Assembly: GCA_023150275.1 (NCBI GenBank)
Contig: JAKLLG010000003.1
Coordinates: 186,001 to 250,000, forward strand
Direction of reading: 5' to 3'
Length of the DNA stretch: 64,000 bases
Source of the DNA: Rhodocyclaceae bacterium
Lineage (GTDB): Bacteria; Pseudomonadota; Gammaproteobacteria; Burkholderiales; Rhodocyclaceae
Under the pieces are notes generated by a model. That model worked only from the letters and a program-made list of their open reading frames with translations. It did no database searches and was not told the origin of the DNA. Within the stretch, counting starts at the first letter, position 1. Each line of letters opens with the position of its first letter. Shown one piece after another: positions 36,323 through 44,284 of the stretch. The position numbers and the translations under genes are program-made.

Positions 36323-38053
36323 ATGAACAAGTCTTTTCCGGTGCCAGCGATGGCATCCGATACGAGCGCCGATGCGCGCACGGTGATGCCGGTTGCCCGC
36401 GATGTCCTGCAGTGCAGCCCCTGCGTAGCCGCCGACGCGCTGACGCGCGAGGTCGAGCGCTGCTTCCAGTCCGATCCTGAGCTGATCAGCCTGCCCGTGG
36501 TGGATGAATCCGCCGGGCGGCCGATCGGCATGATCAACCGCGGCATTTTCATGACCAGTCTGGCCAAGCCCTTTTACCGCGAGATCTACTTCGACAAGAG
36601 CTGCCTCGTTTTCATGGACAAATCCCCCTTGATCGTCGAGGAAGGCATGCCACTGGAGGAGTTGTCGATCGAGATCGCGCAGGGCGGTGACAAGGTCGTT
36701 GCCGATGGCTTCATCATTGCCTCGGAAGGACGCTACCTCGGCATGGGCTTCACGCAGGATGTGCTGCGTGTCATGGCCGACCTGCACCGCCAGCACTCGC
36801 TGCGGCTGTCGCGCCATCGCGAGGATCTCGAAGCGCTGGTACAGGAGCGCACCGCCGCCCTGACCGACGCGCGCGATGCGGCAATGGCGGCGGCCCGGGC
36901 CAAGGCATCCTTCCTGGCCAACATGAGCCACGAGATCCGGACGCCGATGAATGCGATCATCGGCATGGCTCACCTGATGAAACGGGAGTCGCTCAGCGAG
37001 CGCCAGATGGACCGGCTCGGCAAGATCGACGCCGCGGCGCGCCATCTGCTGGGCATCATCAACGATATCCTCGATCTTTCGAAGATCGGCGCTGGCCGTC
37101 TCACCATCGTCGATGCGCCGCTCGATCTGCGCGCACTGCTGGTGACGGTTTCGGACCTGCTTGCCGATCTGGCGACAGGCAAGGGCCTGCAACTGGTGAT
37201 CGAAGCAGACGGAGTGCCCGATTGCGTCGGGGGCGACGTGACGCGCCTGACGCAATCCCTGCTGAATTACGCCGGAAATGCCATCAAGTTCACCGAATCG
37301 GGCAGCGTGACGCTGCGCTGCCGTACGCAGGCGGAGTTCGACGATGCCGTTCTCGTTCGCTTCGAAGTTGAGGATTCCGGCCCGGGAATTTCCCCGGAAG
37401 CGCTGTCGAGGCTGTTCTCGGCTTTTGAACAGGCAGATGCTTCGAACACGCGCGCGCACGGTGGCACGGGGCTGGGGCTTGCGATTACCCGCCACCTTGC
37501 CGAGTTGATGGGCGGCGAAGCTGGTGCGGAAAGCCATTTGGGGAGAGGGAGCCTGTTCTGGTTCACTGCTCGACTCTCACGGCAGGCGTTGCCTGCAATC
37601 GTCGGGAAGGATGCGGTGGCGCGCGTCGGCGATTGCTGTGCCCGCTTGCGCGAGCTGCATGCCGGGGCGCGCGTTCTCGTCGTCGAGGATGAACCGGTCA
37701 ACCGGGAAATCGCGCGTGAGTTTCTCGAAGATGCCGGACTTGCCGTTTCCTTTGCGGAAAATGGCAGCGAGGCCGTCACACGCGCCAGCGACCATCCGTT
37801 CTCGCTGATCCTGATGGACATGCAGATGCCGGTGATGGATGGCCTCACGGCCACCCGGCTGATCCGTGGCATGCGTTTCGGCCGCCATCTGCCCATTGTG
37901 GCGATGACTGCCAATGCCTTCGCGGAAGATCGTCAGCGTTGCCTCGCCGCCGGCATGAACGATTTCGTCAGCAAGCCCTTCGACCCGGATACGTTGTTCG
38001 AGTGCTTGCTGCGCCGGCTTGATGCACGCCCTCCGGAACTGGCAGCCGCCTAG
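36323..38053 (+). CDS. CBS-input hybrid histidine kinase
   Basis: 576-residue soluble hybrid kinase. A CBS-like input (about 25-160) is followed by a coiled coil, HisKA with NMSHEIRTPMNAIIGMAH, HATPase (N-box LLNYAGNAIKFTESG, DSGPGISPEALSRLFSAFEQ, GGTGLGLAITRH) and a C-terminal receiver with phospho-acceptor in LILMDMQMPVMDG. No membrane span, so it senses an intracellular ligand. ATG 36323 follows TGGAG. No HPt or DNA-binding partner is next to it, so its phosphate flow must end elsewhere. The input domain is shared with the EAL-CBS-GGDEF protein. Confidence 0.9.
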   Translation: MNKSFPVPAMASDTSADARTVMPVARDVLQCSPCVAADALTREVERCFQSDPELISLPVVDESAGRPIGMINRGIFMTSLAKPFYREIYFDKSCLVFMDKSPLIVEEGMPLEELSIEIAQGGDKVVADGFIIASEGRYLGMGFTQDVLRVMADLHRQHSLRLSRHREDLEALVQERTAALTDARDAAMAAARAKASFLANMSHEIRTPMNAIIGMAHLMKRESLSERQMDRLGKIDAAARHLLGIINDILDLSKIGAGRLTIVDAPLDLRALLVTVSDLLADLATGKGLQLVIEADGVPDCVGGDVTRLTQSLLNYAGNAIKFTESGSVTLRCRTQAEFDDAVLVRFEVEDSGPGISPEALSRLFSAFEQADASNTRAHGGTGLGLAITRHLAELMGGEAGAESHLGRGSLFWFTARLSRQALPAIVGKDAVARVGDCCARLRELHAGARVLVVEDEPVNREIAREFLEDAGLAVSFAENGSEAVTRASDHPFSLILMDMQMPVMDGLTATRLIRGMRFGRHLPIVAMTANAFAEDRQRCLAAGMNDFVSKPFDPDTLFECLLRRLDARPPELAAA

Positions 38054-38163
38054 TTCTGCTCCTGAACGGTCGCCGCCGGCGCTGGCAAGCACGTACCCCA
38101 TTCCACTGTCACGCAGCGCTCGAACGGGTTGCGGTCGCGGATTTCGCGCCTCTGATTGCAATC

Positions 38164-38189
38164 ATGTTGCAACACGCGTGATGCAACAT
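38164..38189. promoter_or_regulatory. Operator-like palindrome upstream of arsC
   Basis: ATGTTGCA - N10 - TGCAACAT, a perfect 8-bp inverted repeat with one-turn spacing, 80 bases before the arsC ATG, preceded by another TTGCAA. The symmetry and spacing suggest a dimeric regulator. The 38054-38269 gap otherwise holds only a doubtful 41-codon minus ORF (38050-38175). Confidence 0.45.
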
Positions 38190-38269
38190 ACCGCGACCGT
38201 CGTGCCAGCCGACGAGATTCGGTGGCGTGAACAGAATCGCATGTACAGCAAATGCCCTGGAGGGGCGCC

Positions 38270-38770
38270 ATGTCCACGAAATTGAACGTACTATTTCTCT
38301 GCACCGGAAACTCGAGCCGTTCGATCATGGCCGAGGCCATCCTGAACGATATCAGCATCAACAAGGGCCGCTTTCAGGGGTTCAGCGCCGGCAGCCGGCC
38401 GACCGGAACAATCAATCCCTACGCACTCGAACAGCTGGAAAAAAATCATTTGTCCAGCAATGGCCTGCGCAGCAAGTCATGGACCGAGTTTTCCAGCGCC
38501 GATGCTCCGGTGATGGACTTCGTCTTTACTGTTTGCGACGCGACGGCGGGCGAGAGTTGCCCCGTGTTTCCGGGAAAGGCGCTGACGGCACACTGGGGCA
38601 TTCCCGACCCGGCTGCGGTGGAAGGCACGGAAATGGACAAGCGCCGGGCATTCGTGGCGGCGTTCAAGCAACTGCAGAATCGCATCCAGTTGCTGACCAG
38701 TCTTCCGTTTGAAAAGCTTGATCGGGACGCGCTCCAGACGGAACTCGACTCGATCGGCCGTTCGGCCTGA
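38270..38770 (+). CDS. arsC: Arsenate reductase, LMW-phosphatase type
   Basis: 166-residue thioredoxin-type ArsC of the low-molecular-weight tyrosine phosphatase fold. The P-loop is CTGNSSRS (nucleophile Cys11). The redox pair Cys89 and Cys97 lies in FTVCDATAGESCP, and the catalytic Asp region reads HWGIPDPA. These three Cys match the triad of thioredoxin-coupled arsenate reductases, which turn arsenate to arsenite in the cytoplasm. ATG 38270 has GGAGGGG upstream. No arsB, acr3 or arsR is in view. Instead it is followed 7 bases later by a c-di-GMP gene. Confidence 0.92.
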   Translation: MSTKLNVLFLCTGNSSRSIMAEAILNDISINKGRFQGFSAGSRPTGTINPYALEQLEKNHLSSNGLRSKSWTEFSSADAPVMDFVFTVCDATAGESCPVFPGKALTAHWGIPDPAAVEGTEMDKRRAFVAAFKQLQNRIQLLTSLPFEKLDRDALQTELDSIGRSA

Positions 38771-38777
38771 GCGCACG

Positions 38778-41285
38778 ATGCGTCCCGCAGCACTGGCAGT
38801 GGACGAGGCTGCTGCGGCGAGCATCGAGGCGGCGCCGGATTCCGATGCGTTTCCAGAACGATCCGGGCACCCGGCATCAGCGCCGCAGACCATGCTGACG
38901 TTTTCCGCGGCGCCGGTGACAGGTTCCGCCAAGCCTGGCGTGCGCGAAAGGGCTGCTGCCGCTGTTTCGCTCATCTACAGGGCGGGTTGGCGCATGCTGA
39001 CCGCCGGCATGGTCCTGGTCACCGGCTTGTTGCTGGTCATGGCCTGGGGGGTCGCGCTGAACCGCATGGAGGCGGAGAGCCGGCTGCTCATCGAGGCGGC
39101 GACCCGGCAGCAGGAGAGCATCGCGCTGGTCATCGCCGAGAACATTGCGCAGGTGCTCGATCGAGCGCGCCTGATGACGCTCGCGGCGCCGGATGGCGGC
39201 GCAATCGGACGTGGCGAAACGGCGCGCAAGCTGGCCAGCATGCTCGCGGTTGATTCTGCCTTCCTGCGCGTGGGCCTTTACGATCAGCAGCGGCAACGCG
39301 TTTTCTCATCGTCGGTGACCGAGGATTCGGAAGATTTGAAGCTGCTGGTCGGCGAAATGCTGTCGACGCCGGCGGCCCTGTCCGGCCAGGGCGGACGCAT
39401 TGCGCCGCGGGCGAGCGATCAGGAAATGGCATGGCAGGTACCCCTGCTTTTTCCGGTGACCAACGGTCGCGGCGATGTCGATGGCGTGTTGGTGGCCGTC
39501 CTTGATCTCGGCTATCTGCTCGGTCTTTACCGCAATATCGATCTGGGCAGCACCGGTGCCGTGCATGTCCTGCGTGGTGACGGCAGCGCGCTCGCCGAGA
39601 TGGGGCGCGCCGGACTGGTCGTCGGTCCGCCACCGCTCGACCTTGGCTGGTTGCCCTCGAACAATCAGGGTGCGGTATCCAGGATCGATCGCCCGTTCGG
39701 TACCAACGAACGGCACGTGACCAGCTACCACGCGATCGAGCGCTTCCCCCTGGTCATTGCCGTCAGCCGCGAACTGGGCGAAATCGAGGCCGATCGCATC
39801 ATCGCTCATAGCTGGATACGTCGCCTGCTCATCGGCGTCAGCATTGTCATCGCGCTGTCGGTGTTCTGGGTAGCGGGCAACCTGCGCCGCCAGGACCAGC
39901 TGCTGCGTTCCCTGCGCCAGGCCAATGCCGGAAACCGACAGCTGATAGACGAACTGGAGTCCGAAAAAAAGCGCGCATTCCAGCTGGCATCGCATGACCC
40001 CCTGTGCGGCCTCCACAATCGGCGCATGTTCCTTGAACTTGCCGCCAGTCATCTGGCGCGAGCGAAGCGCAGTCACAAGCACTACGCGCTGATGTATCTG
40101 GATCTCGATCGCTTCAAGGGCATCAACGATACGCTCGGACATCACGTGGGCGACCTGTTGCTGGCAACAATCTCGGCAAGACTGCGTGCCAGCGTGCGTG
40201 AATCGGATGTTCTTGCAAGACTGGGCGGCGACGAATTCGCAGTGTTGCTGACCGGGCTCGATCGTATCGAGGATGCCGCCGAGGTGGCCGACAAGCTCGT
40301 GCGCGTGGTCGGCGAGCCGTGCCACGATCTCGATGGCCACGATCTGCAGGTTGGCGCAAGCATCGGTATCGCGATCTTTCCCCGCGATGGGCAGGACGTG
40401 GACATGCTCTGCCGCCATGCCGATGCGGCAATGTACGAATCGAAGCGTGGCGGGCGCGGCCGCTTCACGTTCTACGATGCGGCCCTGAATCCCGCCGGAG
40501 AATGGCAGTTCGGCGTCGAGCAGCGACTGCCCCGCGCGATTGCCGACAGCGAGTTGATCCTGCATTTCCAGCCCAAGGTGCGCATCGCGGATTTCCGGAT
40601 CACCGGGCTTGAGGCTCTGGTGCGCTGGCAGCACCCGGAGCACGGACTGATCTATCCGAAGGACTTCATCGAGATCGCCGAGAACACCGGCCAGATTGTC
40701 GCGCTCGGCAAATGGGTTGCGGAGGCATGCTGTCGCCAGCTGGTCGCGTGGCGCGACGAAGGTCTGGCGGCACCGCCGATCGCCTTCAACGTCTCCGCCC
40801 GGCAGTTGCTGGACGACCACCTGCCGGCGTACATCGCGAACCTGCTGCAGAAGTACGACCTCGACGGCGCGATGCTGGAAATCGAAATCACCGAGACCGC
40901 ACTGGTGGATTCGATCGAACGTGCCGTTGGCGCCCTTGCCGCGCTCGAAGCGCTGGGCCTGCGTATTGCGCTCGACGATTTCGGGAATGGCTTCTCCAAC
41001 CTGAGTTATATCCGCTCCCTGCCGATCAGCACGCTGAAGATCGACCGCTCGTTCGTGAATGACCTGCGCAACAGCCCGGATGATGCGGTGATCGTCGATT
41101 CGATCATCAGCCTTGCCCACAACCTGAAAATGCGGGTAGTCGCGGAGGGTGTGGAAAGTCTGGACCAGATCGTTCACCTGAAGACGGCGGGGTGCGACGA
41201 AATACAGGGCTACTTCCTGAGCCGGCCAGTGCCGGAGCCCCTGATGCGCGAATTGATCGGCGTCGGCACGCTCAGTCCGCTATGA
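38778..41285 (+). CDS. Membrane sensor with GGDEF and EAL domains
   Basis: 835-residue protein: a 60-residue cytoplasmic lead, TM1 at about 72-93, a periplasmic Cache-type domain at about 100-350, TM2 at about 355-375, a coiled coil, GGDEF at about 405-565 (RLGGDEFAVLL intact) and EAL at about 575-825 (LEALVRW, EIEITETA, LDDFGNGFSN, KIDRSFV intact). Both activities are possible. It starts 7 bases after arsC, and its stop overlaps the start of the PhnD-like gene (ATGA), a strong sign that the binding protein is its periplasmic partner. ATG 38778 is the most likely start; the frame is open somewhat upstream within arsC. Confidence 0.9.
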   Translation: MRPAALAVDEAAAASIEAAPDSDAFPERSGHPASAPQTMLTFSAAPVTGSAKPGVRERAAAAVSLIYRAGWRMLTAGMVLVTGLLLVMAWGVALNRMEAESRLLIEAATRQQESIALVIAENIAQVLDRARLMTLAAPDGGAIGRGETARKLASMLAVDSAFLRVGLYDQQRQRVFSSSVTEDSEDLKLLVGEMLSTPAALSGQGGRIAPRASDQEMAWQVPLLFPVTNGRGDVDGVLVAVLDLGYLLGLYRNIDLGSTGAVHVLRGDGSALAEMGRAGLVVGPPPLDLGWLPSNNQGAVSRIDRPFGTNERHVTSYHAIERFPLVIAVSRELGEIEADRIIAHSWIRRLLIGVSIVIALSVFWVAGNLRRQDQLLRSLRQANAGNRQLIDELESEKKRAFQLASHDPLCGLHNRRMFLELAASHLARAKRSHKHYALMYLDLDRFKGINDTLGHHVGDLLLATISARLRASVRESDVLARLGGDEFAVLLTGLDRIEDAAEVADKLVRVVGEPCHDLDGHDLQVGASIGIAIFPRDGQDVDMLCRHADAAMYESKRGGRGRFTFYDAALNPAGEWQFGVEQRLPRAIADSELILHFQPKVRIADFRITGLEALVRWQHPEHGLIYPKDFIEIAENTGQIVALGKWVAEACCRQLVAWRDEGLAAPPIAFNVSARQLLDDHLPAYIANLLQKYDLDGAMLEIEITETALVDSIERAVGALAALEALGLRIALDDFGNGFSNLSYIRSLPISTLKIDRSFVNDLRNSPDDAVIVDSIISLAHNLKMRVVAEGVESLDQIVHLKTAGCDEIQGYFLSRPVPEPLMRELIGVGTLSPL

Positions 41286-42160
41286 GCAAGCTGCTCTCCG
41301 GCACGCTCCTCGTAGCCGCCCTGTTCTTGCCGAACCTCGCGTATTCCACCGATTGCGAGGACCCACGGCCGCTGCGCTTTGCCCAAGTCCCGCAGAAGAA
41401 GGCGGATTTGCTTGCCAGTCAGTTCCAGCCGCTCTACCAGCACCTTGAAAGGGTGCTCGGCAGACGGATCGAAGTGATTCAGGCGCCGTCCTACAGCGCC
41501 GTCGTGGAGGGGTTGCTGCTCGGCAATATCGACCTCGCCGATCTCGGGCCGGCGGCGTATGCGATGGCGAAGAAGCGCCGGGCGAACATTGTCGTGTTCG
41601 CCTCGTTCGCCGGTCAGCAGGGGGTTGTCTTCGATACCGCACGGGGCTATCACTCGGTTCTGGTGACGCGCGCCGACAAGGCGTTTGTGACAATCGACAA
41701 GTTGCGCGGAGCGACCGTCAGCCTGACCGACCCGGCGAGTACCTCCGGAGCGCTGTTCCCACGCAGGGAGATTGCGCGCATTACCGGTATGCCGCTGGAG
41801 CGCTATTTCAGACGCGTCAGCTATGCCGGATCGCACGACCGCGCCATCGAAGCACTGCAGCGGGGGGCCGTAGACGCGGCATTCGTGTCGAGCACGCGTA
41901 TCGACGAGATGATCCGCAGCGGCCAGCTCCGTCGCGACGAGCTGCGGATCCTGTGGCAATCCTCGCTGATTCCCTTCGATCCGTTCCTGTACCGCGGAAC
42001 GCTGTGCAAGCCGCTCGCCGACAAGATCAGGCACGCCTTTCTTGTCGATACGGAGCCCCTGCGTCCGCTCTTCGAAGCGCTGCGCCGGCCCGGTTTCAAT
42101 GCTGTCGACGATGACACCTATCGGGCGATTCGGGATATCTACACAGAAATGAACCCCTGA
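41282..42160 (+). CDS. PhnD-like periplasmic oxyanion-binding protein
   Basis: 292-residue protein of the phosphate/phosphite/phosphonate-binding (PhnD) family. A Sec signal (about 1-22, LLVAALFLPNLAYS) is followed by PLRFAQVPQKKADLLASQFQ, PSYSAVVEGLLLGNIDLADL and DPASTSGALFPRREI, the ligand-loop signature. It has only two cysteines, Cys25 and Cys242, which could form a disulfide. No phnC or phnE permease genes are adjacent, so transport is unlikely. Overlap with the GGDEF-EAL gene suggests a sensory role. Members of this family (such as AioX with its kinase) bind arsenite or other oxyanions, which fits arsC upstream. Confidence 0.82.
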   Translation: MSKLLSGTLLVAALFLPNLAYSTDCEDPRPLRFAQVPQKKADLLASQFQPLYQHLERVLGRRIEVIQAPSYSAVVEGLLLGNIDLADLGPAAYAMAKKRRANIVVFASFAGQQGVVFDTARGYHSVLVTRADKAFVTIDKLRGATVSLTDPASTSGALFPRREIARITGMPLERYFRRVSYAGSHDRAIEALQRGAVDAAFVSSTRIDEMIRSGQLRRDELRILWQSSLIPFDPFLYRGTLCKPLADKIRHAFLVDTEPLRPLFEALRRPGFNAVDDDTYRAIRDIYTEMNP

Positions 42161-42192
42161 TGACGGGGGGGGCCACCAAAAGCGACAGCGCT

Positions 42193-42888
42193 TCAGCGTG
42201 CCGGCATTGTCAGATCCAGGCTGTGACACAAGCGTGCCGCGAGCAGCTCCGGTGTTGCGGCAACGAGTTCGGCGGGCACGCCGTAGTCCTCGACCAGCCG
42301 CCCCGGATCCTCGAATCCGTAGCCGGCGATCAGGGCACGCATGCCGGCCCGCGATGCGTCCTCGTAGTCGATCGCTTCGTCGCCGCAGACGGTCGCCCGC
42401 AGCGGGTTGATGCCGAACCAGTCGCGCAGGTGCCTGAACTGCTTGGTCTTGGTGTCGCCGCGCGGGATGCAGCGCACGAAGTCCAGTGCGCCACTGTCGA
42501 TGCCATAGCGCTGGAGCACGATTGAGAGCGTTGTTTCCGGGTCGATGGTGACGTTGCGCGAAACGATGCCGACGCGGACATGCGGGGCTTCAAGCAGCAA
42601 CTGCAGCAGGTCGATCATGCCCGGGAACGGTTGTGCGGACGCGCGGTAGATCTCGGTCAGCGTTTGCTTGAACTGCTTGCGGCTCGCGCGATCGAATTGC
42701 TGCCGCAGGTTTCTGGGGAATTCTCGCAGCCCGCCCAGATACTTGAGCAGCTTGCGCCGGCGCTGGAACCGGTTGCGATCGCCGATATCCATGCCATGCA
42801 GCGCGAATGCTTCTTCAACGACGGGAAAGGTGTCGAACAGGGTCCCGTCCGCATCGAGGATGATCAGATGATCCTGGCTCGGGTACAT
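42193..42888 (-). CDS. HAD-superfamily hydrolase
   Basis: 231-residue phosphatase-like protein: motif I ILDADGTLFD (Asp12 and Asp14), motif II around GIVSRN, and motif IV VCGDEAIDYEDASRAGM. The helical cap between residues 20 and 95 places it in the C1 cap group (phosphoglycolate phosphatase-like). Start MYPSQDH at 42888. It is 6 bases downstream of the Cys-rich small gene on the same strand, so the two may be one unit. The substrate, probably a small sugar phosphate, cannot be told. Confidence 0.85.
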   Translation of the reverse strand: MYPSQDHLIILDADGTLFDTFPVVEEAFALHGMDIGDRNRFQRRRKLLKYLGGLREFPRNLRQQFDRASRKQFKQTLTEIYRASAQPFPGMIDLLQLLLEAPHVRVGIVSRNVTIDPETTLSIVLQRYGIDSGALDFVRCIPRGDTKTKQFRHLRDWFGINPLRATVCGDEAIDYEDASRAGMRALIAGYGFEDPGRLVEDYGVPAELVAATPELLAARLCHSLDLTMPAR

Positions 42889-42894
42889 CGCCCC

Positions 42895-43137
42895 TCAGAC
42901 AGGGATGCGGCCGGAGTAGCGGCTGGCAGGCAGTTGAGCAGCGCATTCCGGCGGCGCCCGCTTGAGCTGGACGCAGACACGAACCCCGCGCTCGCCGTCC
43001 TCGCACATGGTCGGTGAATGCCCCTGTACGGAGAGCAGGTTGAAATGGCGCAATGCGCCGAGACTGCTGGCGAAACTCACGGCCTGCGGCGGAGATCCGG
43101 AGGGAAAGCAGGCGCGGCACTGCTCGCAGGAAGTCAT
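42895..43137 (-). CDS. Cysteine-rich small protein (CxxCxxC)
   Basis: 80-residue ORF starting MTSCEQCRACFPSGSPP. It has a CxxCxxC motif and further cysteines (TMCEDG, VRVCVQL, PPECAAQ), six in all, suggesting a metal or Fe-S site or a disulfide-linked fold. Codon third positions are strongly G/C as in real genes here. The frame extends to 43221, but those extra codons are AT-richer and run up to the Pho-box-like site, so ATG 43137 is preferred. No family recognised. Directly upstream of the HAD gene (6-base gap). Confidence 0.5.
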   Translation of the reverse strand: MTSCEQCRACFPSGSPPQAVSFASSLGALRHFNLLSVQGHSPTMCEDGERGVRVCVQLKRAPPECAAQLPASRYSGRIPV

Positions 43138-43222
43138 GGCGAAATCTCGATGGGCGATGGGTTTTACGAGATGGTGATCGGTCGATGTGACAGCGACGTG
43201 AACAAGTGCCGGAAGCTTCACG

Positions 43223-43240
43223 ATGTAACGCGAATGTCAC
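43223..43240 (+). promoter_or_regulatory. Candidate Pho box before the second PPK2
   Basis: ATGTAAC (43223) and ATGTCAC (43234), 11 bases apart, match the PhoB half-site CTGTCA(T/C) well (the second at 6 of 7). The site lies 45 bases before the ppk2 ATG. A further ATGTGAC (43185) and ACGTGAA (43196), also 11 bases apart, lie upstream. The distance is right for PhoB activation. Confidence 0.5.
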
Positions 43241-43285
43241 GTTCCGGAAATAGAGTGTCGACTGACTGAACAAGGAGGGTGCGGG

Positions 43286-44230
43286 ATGAGCAAACGATCC
43301 GACCAGGATGCGAGCGAGCGCGGCAGCGACGAATACCGACGGCGCATCCACGCCGAGATGATCGACAGTTTCGACGAGGAACTGGAGATGGAAGTCGACG
43401 ACGACCGGATGAACCATCTCATCGCCGAATCGAGCGTGCCTGCCGACGAGGAAACCAATGCCCGGCGGCACTTCTACTTCAAGGAACTGTTCCGGCTGCA
43501 GGGCGAACTCGTCAGGCTGCAGGACTGGGTGGTGCACAAGAAGCTGAAGGTCGTCGTCCTCTTCGAGGGGCGCGACGCGGCGGGCAAGGGGGGTGTCATC
43601 AAGCGCATCACGCAGCGCCTCAATCCGCGCGTCTGCCGCGTCGCGGCACTGCCGGCGCCGAGCGAGCGCGAACGAACGCAGTGGTATTTCCAGCGCTATG
43701 TCTCGCATCTGCCGGCCGGCGGCGAAATCGTGCTTTTTGACCGCAGCTGGTACAACCGCGCCGGCGTCGAACGCGTGATGGGTTTCTGCTCCGATGACGA
43801 GTACGAGGAGTTCTTCCGTACCGTTCCCGAATTCGAGAAGATGCTGATCCGCTCCGGCATCATCCTGATCAAGTACTGGTTCTCGATCACGGACGACGAG
43901 CAGCATCTGCGCTTCCTGATGCGCATCCATGATCCGCTCAAGCAGTGGAAGCTGAGCCCGATGGACATGGAATCCCGTCGCCGCTGGGAAGACTACACGC
44001 GCGCCAAGGAAACTATGATTGAGCGCACGCACATTCCCGAGGCGCCGTGGTGGATCGTCGAGGCAGACGACAAGAAGAAGGCGCGCCTCAACTGCATTCA
44101 TCACCTGCTCAGCCAGGTGCCGTGCGAAGAGATCGAGCGTGAGCCGGTGACCCTGCCGGCACGCGTGCACAACCCGGATTACATCCGTCATCCGCTGCCG
44201 CTGGAGATGTTCGTACCCGCGGTCTATTGA
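43286..44230 (+). CDS. ppk2: Polyphosphate kinase 2 (class I)
   Basis: 314-residue PPK2 with a long acidic N-terminal stretch (about 22-60, DSFDEELEMEVDDDR), unlike the basic one of the PPK2 at 24074. The kinase core has Walker A FEGRDAAGKGGVIKR, Walker B LFDRSWYNRAG and lid IHDPLKQWKLSPMDMES. It transfers phosphate between polyphosphate and nucleotides. ATG 43286 follows CAAGGAGGGT, a very strong ribosome site. A Pho-box-like pair upstream suggests induction at low phosphate, when stored polyphosphate would be spent. Two class I paralogues in one window suggest different nucleotide preferences. Confidence 0.93.
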   Translation: MSKRSDQDASERGSDEYRRRIHAEMIDSFDEELEMEVDDDRMNHLIAESSVPADEETNARRHFYFKELFRLQGELVRLQDWVVHKKLKVVVLFEGRDAAGKGGVIKRITQRLNPRVCRVAALPAPSERERTQWYFQRYVSHLPAGGEIVLFDRSWYNRAGVERVMGFCSDDEYEEFFRTVPEFEKMLIRSGIILIKYWFSITDDEQHLRFLMRIHDPLKQWKLSPMDMESRRRWEDYTRAKETMIERTHIPEAPWWIVEADDKKKARLNCIHHLLSQVPCEEIEREPVTLPARVHNPDYIRHPLPLEMFVPAVY

Positions 44231-44284
44231 TTGCCGGCAGCAGCGAACTAGAATCTGCACATGTCATCGTCGGAGGCATGTGCC

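Noticed and set aside
38050-38364. Minus-strand ORF upstream of arsC (104 codons)
   Set aside because: Its front half overlaps arsC in antisense. Only the last 41 codons look coding-like, starting from GTG/TTG inside the palindrome; support is too weak to list as a gene.
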